Assembly: GCF_002775205.1 (NCBI RefSeq)
Contig: NC_036464.1
Location: 992,001 to 1,056,000 of the forward strand
Length of the DNA: 64,000 nucleotides
Direction: 5' to 3'
Source of the DNA: Xiphophorus maculatus
Lineage: Eukaryota; Chordata; Actinopteri; Cyprinodontiformes; Poeciliidae
A program made the translations under genes and the position numbers. Below, piece by piece: positions 1-9,487 of this stretch (within the stretch, counting starts at the first letter, position 1; every line of letters starts with the position of its first letter). Under the pieces are notes generated by a model. The model had not been told where the DNA came from and did not search any database. It was given only the letters and a program-made list of their open reading frames with translations.

Positions 1-1398
1 ACAAGACAGAAAATCTTATCTTGTGATCTTAAACAGGACGGAAACCTTTCTGTTATGAACTCTGTGGACACAAATGTACTGGAGATAGAAAGTGCCATAA
101 AGAGTGAGGATGATAAATTGTGCCCTCTGCTTTCACAGTTTTATCAAGACCAAAATAAAGACAGAGAACTTCCAGAAGAAAACAATGGAGGACAATCCAT
201 CAAGATAGAAGATCATCAAAATGGTTTGAGGTCTGTAGAGTGTGAAGACATCAAGAAAGATGAAGAGGACGATGATGTAGAGCTGAAACTCTTGTCAGAC
301 TCTGAACTGAAAACTACAGGCATGGACAGAGATCCTGAGTCAGATGGAGACCTTGTTAACAAACCAAAATCAGAAATTGGGTCTTCAGGGTTGATGGATG
401 TGAAGGAATGTTTGACAGAGAACAAACATTTTGACTCACAAAGGAAGGTCAAAACAGGAAACAAGTTTAGCTGTGAAGACTGTGGCAAAATATTTATTAA
501 AAAACACAATTTAAACATACACTTAAGAATCCACACAGGACAGAAACCTTTCTGTTGTGAAATTTGTGGACATACATTTAACCAAAAATCTAATTTAAAC
601 ACACACATGAGAATCCACAAAGGAGAGAAATCATTTTGTTGTCATCTCTGTGGACGTCGTTTTACTGATGAATCAAGATTAAACACACACACAAGAATCC
701 ACACTGGACAGAAACCCTTCTGTTGTGATCTGTGTGGACATAGATTTAATGATAAATCAAGTTTAAGCAAACACACAAAAATCCACACAGGACAGAAGCC
801 TTTCTGTTGTGACGTATGTGGTAACAAATTTAGCCGAAAAGCACATTTAGACTCACACATGAGAATCCACACAGGACAGAAACCCTTCTGTTGTGACCTG
901 TGTGGACATAGATTTACTGAAAAATCAAGTTTAAATAAACACATGAGAATCCACACAGGACAGAAAACTTTCTGTTGTGACGTCTGTGGACGTAGGTTTA
1001 CTGAAAAATCTAATTTAAATAAACACATGAAAATCCACACAGGACAGAAAGCTTTCTGTTGTGACGTCTGTAGACGTAGGTTTACTGAAAAATCAAATTT
1101 AACTAAACATATGAGAATCCACAACGGACAGAAACCTTTTTGTTGTGATCTTTGTGGACATAAATTTCGCCAAAAACAGCATTTTGACAAACACATGTTA
1201 ATCCACACAGGACAGAAGCCTTTCTGTTGTGAAACCTGTGGACACAGTTTTACTGACAAATCAGTTTTCAAAAAACACATGAGAATCCACACAAGACAGA
1301 AAACCTTATGTTATGATCTTAAACAGGACAGAAGACTTTCTCTTGTGAACTCTTTGGACACAGATTTACCGATAAATAAACTTTCAAAAACTACATAA
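1..1398 (+). CDS. C2H2 zinc-finger protein, unit 1 (3' exon only, open at left edge)
   Basis: Likely nuclear, sequence-specific DNA-binding protein. The frame is open from base 1 to a TAA at 1396-1398; an ATG at 55 exists, but by comparison with the next three genes the true start lies in small upstream exons outside the window. Seen: an acidic, Glu/Asp-rich linker (about bases 80-460, with the DEEDDDVE stretch), then ten C2H2 fingers from about 470 to 1300 with CX2CX12HX3H spacing and linkers mostly TGQKPF rather than the usual TGEKPY. Helix contact residues (-1,2,3,6) by finger read KHNI, QSNT, DSRT, DSSK, RAHS, ESSK, ESNK, ESNK, QQHK, DSVK. Odd: bases 1-75 match this gene's own tail (1292-1366), so the frame at the left edge looks like the end of another finger array fused in frame to this linker. 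No KRAB, SCAN or BTB domain is visible. Confidence 0.85.
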   Translation, partial: TRQKILSCDLKQDGNLSVMNSVDTNVLEIESAIKSEDDKLCPLLSQFYQDQNKDRELPEENNGGQSIKIEDHQNGLRSVECEDIKKDEEDDDVELKLLSDSELKTTGMDRDPESDGDLVNKPKSEIGSSGLMDVKECLTENKHFDSQRKVKTGNKFSCEDCGKIFIKKHNLNIHLRIHTGQKPFCCEICGHTFNQKSNLNTHMRIHKGEKSFCCHLCGRRFTDESRLNTHTRIHTGQKPFCCDLCGHRFNDKSSLSKHTKIHTGQKPFCCDVCGNKFSRKAHLDSHMRIHTGQKPFCCDLCGHRFTEKSSLNKHMRIHTGQKTFCCDVCGRRFTEKSNLNKHMKIHTGQKAFCCDVCRRRFTEKSNLTKHMRIHNGQKPFCCDLCGHKFRQKQHFDKHMLIHTGQKPFCCETCGHSFTDKSVFKKHMRIHTRQKTLCYDLKQDRRLSLVNSLDTDLPINKLSKTT

Positions 1399-1515
1399 GA
1401 ATCCACACATGATAGACAACTTTCTGTTGTGATGTCATTGGAAATAGATCTAGCTGTAAATCTAGTTTTATAACACACATGAGAATCTACACAGGAGAAA
1501 AATCTGTTTAGTTGT
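1399..1515 (+). pseudogene. Decayed zinc fingers beyond the stop of unit 1
   Basis: Directly after the stop the DNA still resembles finger repeats: a linker-and-Cys-Cys stretch near 1420-1440 and an ACACACATGAGAATC histidine/linker block near 1474, but the frame is no longer kept. The array was once about two fingers longer. The last coding part (1300-1398) is itself a worn finger that has lost its Cys/His ligands. Confidence 0.7.
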
Positions 1516-1572
1516 AAAACGGGTAGTTTATTAGCCCTTTTTAAGGTAATCTTTTTTCACATATTTAATCTA

Positions 1573-2641
1573 CAGTGGTTTGCAAAAGTATTCACACCCC
1601 TTGAACTTTTCCATATTTTGTTACATCACAACTACAAACAGATTTCTTTGGAATTTAATATGAAAGACCAACACAGAGTTATACATTTGTGAAGTAGAAA
1701 GAAAATTATACGATTCAACACGTTTTATGTATCAAATACTCAAAAGTGCAATTTGCGAGAGACCACTTTTCTCTAAGTGCAACTAATTTCCATTCATTCA
1801 TTCATTCATTCGTTTTCTGACGCCCTTGTCCCTAGTAGGGTTGGGGGGTGCTGGTGCCTATCTCCAGCACAACTAATTGCCACTTACTGTGAAATTTAAT
1901 GTCAGTAAAAATACAGATACTCTGTGATGCCTCAGAGTTTGATTAAGAGAATATTGGGGAACAATCAGCATCATGAACTCCAAGGAACACACCAGACATG
2001 TCAAGGAGAAAGTTGTGGAGACATTTAGACTTAGACTATAAAAAGATTTCCCAAGCAATGAACATATCTTGGAGCACTGTAAAATCCATAATCCGAGTAT
2101 GGCACAACTGCAAACCTCCCAAGACAAGGCCGTCCACCGAAACGTTCAGGCTTAACAAGGAGAGCACTGATCAGAGATGTAGCCAAGAGGTGCATGGAGA
2201 GTCTGGACCAAAATCAGAGATCCACAGCTCAAGTGGGGGAAACTGTTCGCAGGACAATTATTAGTCATCACTGCACAAAAGTGATCTTTATGGAAGAGTG
2301 GCAAGAATAAAGCGTTGTTAAAAGAAAACCATAAGAAATCCTGTTTGCAGTTTGCCAGAAGCCATGTTGGACAACAAACATGTGGAAGGAGCTTTGATCA
2401 GACCAGAGCAAAGCTGAATAAAAATGGTAACAAAAGATGATTCCACAAAATGTTGACTCATGATGGCTGAATATTATTGGACACCGCACTTTTCAGTTTT
2501 TGGAATCATATATAGTTTTCTTCCAGCTTCACAATTGTATACCACTTTGTGTTGGACTTCACATAAAATTAAATATTTGTGGTTGTAATGTGACAAAATA
2601 TGAAAACGTTCAAAGGGTATGAATACATTTGTAAGTTACTG
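1573..2641. mobile_element. Tc1/mariner-like element, non-autonomous relic
   Basis: Ends are inverted repeats of the common fish Tc1 type: CAGTGGTTTGCAAAAGTATT at the left and its imperfect reverse complement (…GTATGAATACATTTGTAAGTTACTG) at the right, flanked by TA dinucleotides (1571-1572 and 2642-2643). Inside, about 1998-2260 still reads as the helix-turn-helix part of a Tc1 transposase (KISQAMNISWSTVKSII), but most of the catalytic region is missing. A short SINE/LINE tail is nested near 1790-1870. The same insertion left a footprint after unit 2. Confidence 0.85.
1792..1868 (-). repeat. Nested SINE/LINE 3' tail fragment with ATTC/GAAT tail
   Basis: A run of CATT repeats followed by TTTTCTGACGCCCTTGTCCC and a GGGTTGGGG stretch is the reverse complement of the fish retroposon tail that ends in AAAATGGATGAATGGATG. 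It interrupts the Tc1 relic. Forward-strand fragments of the same tail lie at about 27,032-27,098 and 44,130-44,182. Confidence 0.55.
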
Positions 2642-2643
2642 TA

Positions 2644-3479
2644 ACTGACTGTGAAGTATTTATGCTGGCCTATCTTATTCTTTATTTTTTAGGGGGTTAT
2701 TGGGTGAGTTGGTGTCATTGTCCATTTATCATTTTCATTATATTGATTTTTGTTCTGTGTCCGTTCTGATGATTTTTAACTTGGTGTTTAGTGTTGAAGG
2801 AGTTTGAAATGTTGGCAGTAGCCTACAGCCAATTTTGGGGGGGAATGTTTGTGGTTTGAAAATAATGCTTTAGGAAAATACCTATCAGTTGCATTTGTAT
2901 TTAAATGTCTGTCTTTTGTTTTTGCAATACATGTCTGTGAGAGAATAGGAAAAGACCGTCTGCTCAGGAAGAATGTAAAAACGATGTCTCTCTTTATTTG
3001 ATTAGATTAATTCTGGAAAGTGTTGGAAATTTTATCCTGTGCTTTTCAAGAGGGAACTGCTTTAATGTTCTGTCATGTTCATATGGTGATTGTGTAATGT
3101 TTGAAAACTATATTAGAGAAACATGTAATGTTATACTGCCTCCTCCTTGCGATGGTTAGAGTGGGTTGGCATGTCAAATTACAATACTTCATGGGGAAAT
3201 CCAGGAGATGCCATCAAAGATGCACAATATAAAAATAATACATAAAACTGTCTGTATCTTTCTGCTTGAATGATTATATTTTGTTCTGTTTAGCTTGTTA
3301 CATATTATCTGATATAAACATTTCTTTAATCATAACTAATAATCTCCTTGTTTTGCTTAGATCTGGTCTCACCTGAAATAAGGAACCTGTTGTTAAGCCA
3401 GAGCAGAAAGGGCACAAAATATGCAAAACAGGCTTGGGGTAAAGAAAAAAACCCTACAGACTATGTTATGGAAATGAGA
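2644..3479. other. 3' flank of unit 1, no gene seen
   Basis: AT-rich flank shared in part with the flanks of units 2 and 3: a GAAGTATTTATGCTGGCC stretch at 2650, and the GAAATGTTGGCAGTA block near 2806 that recurs at about 7575, 8397 and 14,020. Around 3130-3230 it also resembles the block that opens the abhd12b duplication (about 19,440-19,540), with a shared GATGCCATCAAAGAT core. No open frame of note. Confidence 0.5.
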
Positions 3480-3945
3480 TTTTAAATAAATAATTTAAGG
3501 AATAGAAACATGGCCACAAAAGATGGAATGAAGATGAGGAAAGTTTGCACATAATGCAACAATCTGTAAAAACAAAGATCTGTGGAGAACAAACTAGGAG
3601 TGAAGATTGAGAGTAGGTCTTGCTTAATTAACAGTTTTACTTGAAGGAAAATTAATTATAGCAAATGTGATGGTTGTGGAGAAAAAGAAAATATGTGTTT
3701 TGATGAACATTTTAAATATACAAGTGAAAAAGTAATGGAAATATGAAGAGCCTGGAGTCTAAAAGGAATTTTGGGGAACAAAATGGCAGAAGGAAGAAAT
3801 CAGGATTATAAAATGAAGTGTCATTTTTACCTAGTGCAAAATTAAAACTTAGAATATAGTGGGAGAAACTTGAGAAGTTGCATAGTGTTGTACTGTAGGG
3901 GGCGGTATGCACCTCTAAAGTTGCTTGTAATTTGCCAAGAAGAAG
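3480..3945 (+). mobile_element. LINE 3'-end relic upstream of unit 2
   Basis: The stretch aligns by eye with 8940-9418 and 14,400-15,005. Around 3661-3700 one frame still reads KCDGCGEKEN, which corresponds to the CX2C zinc-knuckle found at the C-terminus of I/Jockey-group LINE polymerases (compare KCDHCEKYETIEHV near 14,660). It ends with a GGGGGCGGTATGCACC core and a short AAGAAGAAGG tail, typical of fish LINEs with a GAA-type tail. The clade call is inference. Confidence 0.55.
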
Positions 3946-4031
3946 GAGGGAAAACAAGGAAACTGTCCTGTATGTCTCTGCATTTATAAATTTCTGCCTT
4001 GTCTTCGCACGTCGTTAAGACAAAGAAAATG
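3890..4031 (+). promoter_or_regulatory. Predicted core promoter of zinc-finger unit 2
   Basis: A GTAGGGGGCGGTATGC motif (about 3895-3910) resembling a weak CTCF core is followed by a TATA-like ATTTATAAATT at about 3982-3992 and the start ATG at 4029. The same order and spacing are kept in units 3 and 4. If the TATA is used, the 5' UTR would be very short, about 15-25 nt. Confidence 0.45.
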
Positions 4032-7000
4032 GTAAGAATATTTTCTTCTGTTTTCTCAGGTTAATTTTCTCAGAACGTGAATCAGAAACAGAGCTGATAT
4101 TTTAACCCTCCGAATTTTGCGCACTTTTAACATAAAGTTACCGCTGATTTTCGGCAAAACGGATCACCTGTTTGTCAATAACAACTTTAAAAATAACGAT
4201 GATGTTGTTGGTTACTACTGAATAATTACTGAAAGATCTGTAATAAGGTGGCTGCGTTTATTTGTGATGGAAAGTAGCAGTTATGTTAGCAACGCAGATA
4301 TTCACAAATGATAGGTGGCTGTGTCGATGCCTGATTAATAATGCCAATGTAACAAAACCATTTGCAAAATGCTGTTCTTTCCAATTTAAGGAATATGTTT
4401 CTGTTGTCTCGGATGATAATTTTATTTCACATCTCTGTTATGACAGCATTCAGTGCTCCCGTTTAACCGTAAACAGTTCATCTTGCTACAGGCTATTTCC
4501 CGTTAACATCTAAGTATAACAGACTAAAATAATGTTGGAATATGTTTCTGTTGTCTGAGAGGATAATTTTATTTCACATCTCTGATGCCCATATAGCAGC
4601 ATTCAGTGCCACCGCCAACCATAACCAGTTAAACTCGCTACATTTCCCGTTCACATCTAAATATACCAGAATGAAATAACTAAGGATGCACGTAGCAGCA
4701 ATGTGAACTGAAGCGGACAATTTAGGCTTTCTGTGACCACAGTATTTTAGGAAAATATCATCACTGGCCCTTATTTGACTGTTAAGCAGCTGATAAGTGC
4801 TGCTTCTAGTCTGGACTTGAAGTCACAAGACTAGTTGATTGAGATTACAATGCTGGTGGATTTTAATCTGAACGTTGAGACTCCTCGGCTGTGTAACGGT
4901 GACAGTGAAATGCCTTCTCCACTTTGGAACAACTTACTTGTGTGAGTCTGGTGGTTTTTCAACTTGAAAGTTACTCAAAACAAAACAAAGAGCACGTCTA
5001 CATTTGGACAATGACATACAGTACGTATGGCACTGACCGACATCAAGCCCAGGCTTAACAAACTGCTGGTGTCACCAAGCCCATTCTTCAAACTAGGGCA
5101 ATCCGTGTCTGTCATTTCCGGACAGACATACATATGCTTGAGAGAGGTTAGATTTTGTTGTTGTTGTTATTGTCAAAATTTGTTGAAAAGTTGTTTTTGT
5201 CAGTGGGAATATAATACAGTGTTTAAAACATGTTAGCATATTAATGCTAACATGAGTGAGTTTCCTGGCACTGATATGACAGTCCATTCATCTTTCTATT
5301 GTTAAAGGCAAACGTTTAGTTCATGCTAACAGGCCATTTAGATAGCGTTCCTTCACCCTTTCACAGCCATATTTTTAGCAAATGTTAATTGTTTTTTCAA
5401 CCTAGCCAGCTGATTTTATTGGCTATGTGTCGATTACAGATGTCTCTGGTCATCCAGACAGTAGTAATTATTTTTTACGTTGCCTTTTCAGTATCCATTG
5501 TTTGGCTATATAATGGTTTAGTTTCCCACTTTGATGCCAAATGACATGTTTGATTGGTGTTCAGACTGACGCTGGTTGTTGGGAGCCGGATCGCATCCCG
5601 CTGGACTTATTGATGCCTACAGACAAGACCTCTGGAAGAGGAGATTCCTCCAACACCTTCTTCATTGAGACAGTTTTCGGAAAGCACGTCCCTCGGTCTG
5701 TCTGTGTGAACCCTGAGCCCACCGTCATTGGTAAGTCTCAATACATGTGGGAAAACTACTGAATAAAACAAATGAAATGAGGTATTTGAATGTGTGTTTC
5801 TATAATACCTGCTCTTCAGCAGTTATCACATTTTTATCCTCAATCAGTGGTCAATGAGCTAAATTTACAGTTCAGTGTCCCACTCTGACGACCTTCATGA
5901 AGTGCCCAGTGGATGTGTCTGCACAGGGCCTCTTTTATATCCTCATATCAGTCAGAGATGTGACTGAGGTTTCCACTCTGATGACAGGCCAAGATGTCAT
6001 CAGAAACCAGCTGATATTGATTTGCACATATGAGATACCGTCTAAGTATGGACAAAAATTTTTCTACTTATTCTTTTTGGCTTTTAGTCACCCTTTTCAT
6101 AAATATTTATTCTTTGTCATTCCAGGATTTTACCAATAACTTTTTTTGTGGACTAATTAGCACTCATTTTTTGTTCTTTGAGGAATATTTGCCAATATCT
6201 GGTGTGAATTTAATGCCAATGCCCCTTTTAGAAATGCCTGTACAGTTTCTTGAGTTACTTAAAGTGCAGGGTAAATACTTTCTCATATGCATAATGTGTT
6301 TTAGTGTTTCCTGCAGATGTTAAGCAGATGCTGATAGTTAAAGAAGAAATCTCAGAAGACCAAAAACCTAATGTGGACCTGCATGACCCAAAGTCCCACC
6401 ACATAAAGGAAGAAGAGGAGAGAGTCTGCATCAGTCAGGGGGAAGTGCTGCAAAATGTGAAGGAGGAGATAGAAAGTGCCATAAAGAGTGAGGATGAGTG
6501 TGAAGACACCAAGAAGGATGAAGAGGACAATGATGTAGAGTTGAAACACTTGTCAGACTCTGGACAGAAAACTAAAGTCATGGACAGAGATCCTGAGTCA
6601 GATGGAAAACTTGTTAACAAACCAAATTCAGAAATAGGGTCTCAAGGGTTGCTGGATATTAAGAAATGTTTTACAAAGAACAAAAATGGTGGCTCACAAA
6701 GGAAGGCCAAAACAGGAGATAAGTTTAGTTGCGAAGACTGTGGAAAAACATTTATTAAAAAACAGAATTTAAACATACACATGAGAATCCACACAGGACA
6801 GAAACCTTTCTGTTGTGATGTCTGTGGATACAAATTTGGCCGTAAATCACATTTAAACTCACACAAGAGATTCCACATGGGACAGAAACCATTCTGTTGT
6901 GATCTCTGTGGACATAGATTTAGCCGTAAATCTAGCTTAAACACACACATGAAACTCCACACAGGACAAAAACCTTTCTGTTGTGATCTCTGTGGACATA

Positions 7001-7329
7001 GATGCAGCCAAAAAGCTAATTTAAACTCACACATGAGAATCCACACAGAACTGAAACCTTTCGGTTGTGATCTCTGTGGACAGAAATTTAGGCGTAAATC
7101 TAGTTTAAGCACACATGTGAGAATCCACACAGGGCAGAAACCTTTCTGTTGTGATCTCTGTGGACATAGATTTAGCCGTAAATCTAGCTTAAACACACAC
7201 ATGAGAATCCACACAGGGCAGAAACCTTTCTGTTGTGATCTCTGTGGACATAAATTTAGCCGTAAATCTGTTTTAAGCAGACATATGAAAATCCACACAG
7301 TACAAAAATCTCTTTATTTGTCTAACTAG
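4029..7329 (+). CDS. C2H2 zinc-finger protein, unit 2 (3 exons)
   Basis: Likely nuclear DNA-binding regulator of 393 residues. Coding exons: 4029-4031 (ATG only, donor GTAAGA), 5565-5730 (acceptor TTCAG, donor GTAAGT) and 6317-7329 (acceptor CTGCAG). Exon phases match units 3 and 4 exactly. Exon 2 gives a 55-residue N-terminal segment beginning TDAGCWEPD. Exon 3 opens with [11 protein letters not shown], the acidic linker common in fish zinc-finger proteins, then seven fingers from about 6730 to 7300. Helix contacts (-1,2,3,6): KQNI, RSHS, RSST, QANS, RSST, RSST, RSVR. Finger 4 has Cys in place of the core Phe. Compared with unit 1 the linker lacks about 40 residues after KSED, an in-frame deletion. 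No known repression domain is visible. Confidence 0.85.
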
Positions 7330-7375
7330 TAGTTTTTTAGCCTTTTCTAAGTCATCTTTTTTCACATATTTAATC

Positions 7376-7423
7376 TGTAGTGCCTTGCAAACGTATTCAT
7401 ACCCCTTGAACTTTTCCACTGTA
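7376..7423. mobile_element. Tc1 footprint: two ends left, middle deleted
   Basis: About 40 bp matching the left end of the unit 1 Tc1 element (TGCCTTGCAAACGTATTCAT and on to CTTTTCCA) are followed at once by CTGTAACTGGCTGTGAAG, which is the right end and flank of that element (2638-2655). So the element was present before units 1 and 2 separated and lost about 1 kb here. Confidence 0.8.
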
Positions 7424-8939
7424 ACTGGCTGTGAAGTATTTATGCTGGCCTACCTCATTCTTTATTTTAGCTGGGTTGAAGAGGAATTAGTGTTATTGTC
7501 CATTTGTCGTTCTCATGATATTAATTTTTGTTCTGTGATGATTTTAATTGACTGTTTTCGTGTTGAAGGAGTTTGACATGTTGGCAGTACAGTCAGTTTT
7601 GGGGGGAATGTTAATTTTTGAATTTTCCATTGAATTGTGTTGTAAGAAACAGATTTTGTCTCTATTGATTTTCTAATTCACATCTATGAAAAAAGAGAGT
7701 GAAGAAAGAATATTTTTCTGTCTCAGTTTTACTTATTTTCTCAGAACATGAAGCAGAACTGATATTTTAACTCACTGAATTTTGTGTGCTTATTTTGAAC
7801 AATAATGTCAGTATAACTACTTTAATATGATTATGATGTCTTTGGTTGCTAATTAACAGAGTTGGGTCGTAACTAATTACATTTACTCACTTTTACATGA
7901 GTAACTTTTTGGAAAAACATTTTTTTTAGGAGTATTTCTACTAGATAGATAAATCTTTATTGTCATTGTCACAAAAACAATACTAATACTATGCTATATT
8001 TTACCTTTACTTGAGTAATTTTATGATCAAGTGTCACTACTCTTGAATAAAATTTCTGGATTCTCTACCTACTATGCTCTGAGCAACTTCCCTGAATGAA
8101 GAACAAGCTGTTTTAACCAAAATCGGACACACCTGCAGTTTTTGTCAAAGCTTCATAAGTTTTATTTAAAAATAATTTATTTGGAAAAATGTTTCTTTTG
8201 CCTGATTTTCTTATTTTGTATTTATATTATCTGAATTATTTTAATTTCAGTCTTTAAAACGCTGATATTTAACATAACTTTATATATATTTAACATATAT
8301 TTATATTATCTGATGCTTTAACCTTTAAATATTAAATTAATTTGATCAGTTACTTACTACTAGAGTAGACTTTTTGCAAAATAATTTTTTAGGAGGTTGA
8401 AATGTTGGCAGTACAGCCAATTTTGGGATGAATGTTTATGGTTTGAAAATAATTCTTTAAGTTTGAACTTTGCATTTCATTCTGTCGAAAAAAAATTCTT
8501 TGTTTATCCAATGCATGTCTGTTAACAGAAAAAAAGAGATTGAATCCATTTAGTAAGAATGTAAATACTTTACACTTTATGTGATTAGATTAATTCTGGA
8601 AACTGTTGAAAAAGTTATCATGTGCCCGATAACAGGGAGCTGCTTTTAAGTGAAAATATCATACTTTAAATACTCCCCTTTCACATGTAAATCATTCACT
8701 TATGGTCTACATAAAGTAGAACTGCAATACTTTTGTCTGAATTTCAACACTTATGCTCAGAATTTAGATCATTATTGACAATATTGGTATCAGTGGCGTC
8801 TCAAACGCAGTGCCTAGTTAATATGAAGAGACGTTCCTGGGACTGATATGACAGTCCATTCATCTTTCTGTTGTTTAGTTCCCTCAAATGGCCATAAATG
8901 CATGGCAAGATGCATTTATTCCATATAGGAAAAGAAATG
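7424..8939. other. 3' flank of unit 2 with a nested repeat, no gene seen
   Basis: The GAAATGTTGGCAGTACAG block appears twice, near 7570 and 8397, so the part between looks inserted or duplicated. From about 7858 it reads GAGTTGGGTCGTAACTAATT and TTTACTTGAGTAA, a widespread fish non-autonomous DNA element, carrying a CTAGATAGATAAATC fragment. The rest is AT-rich with no open frame of note. Confidence 0.45.
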
Positions 8940-9418
8940 TTAAATTAGTAATTAAAGGAAAAGAAATAGAAATATGCAAAAGATGGGGTGAAGATAAAGA
9001 AAGAAAAATGTACAGAATACAAAAATCTGTAATAAAGAACAAAGCAGAAGGGAAGATGTAAGTTAAAATATTTAGAGATGAATCTATTTATAATGAGAAG
9101 GAATAACGCATCTGATTGTGGAGAATAAGAAGGTGTGGATAATCTTTTCATTAAGTGTTTTAAATATGCAACTGAAAGAGGATGAAAGAAAATCTGAAGG
9201 AGATAAGGGAAGAAAGCAGAGTCTAAAATGAATTTTATGAACAAAAGAGAAAGAGGAAGAAATCAGAATAATAAAGTATTATTATTTATACACATTCCAA
9301 ATATAGCAGGTGGAGGATATGAAGTTACACACTGGTGTACAGTAGGTGGCGGTATGCACCTCTGAAGTGGCCTGCAATCTACCAACAAGGAGAAGAAGAA
9401 GAAGAAGAAGCAACGAAT
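8940..9418 (+). mobile_element. LINE 3'-end relic upstream of unit 3
   Basis: Aligns by eye with 3480-3945. A worn CX2CGE knuckle region is seen near 9110-9180. It ends with CAGTAGGTGGCGGTATGCAC at 9342 and an (AGA)n tail at about 9391-9411. The position relative to exon 1 is the same as in units 2 and 4. Confidence 0.55.
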
Positions 9419-9487
9419 TATCCTGTATAGCTACACATTTATAAATATTCGCCTCCTCTTCGTGCGTCCACAAAATAAAGTAAAATG
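9340..9487 (+). promoter_or_regulatory. Predicted core promoter of zinc-finger unit 3
   Basis: The CAGTAGGTGGCGGTATGC motif (CTCF-like core) and GAA tail are followed by TATA-like ATTTATAAAT at about 9437-9446 and the ATG at 9485, with the same layout as units 2 and 4. Confidence 0.45.

Noticed and set aside
642-1292. Long minus-strand frames over the finger arrays (also 6642-7298, 12770-13105, 17371-18195)
   Set aside because: They mirror the 84-bp finger repeat on the other strand; the regular FCPVWILMC pattern is the reverse of the HTGQKPF linker codons.
470-1300. CRISPR-like regular repeats in the finger arrays
   Set aside because: The 84-bp period is the C2H2 finger unit in an open reading frame, in a eukaryotic genome.
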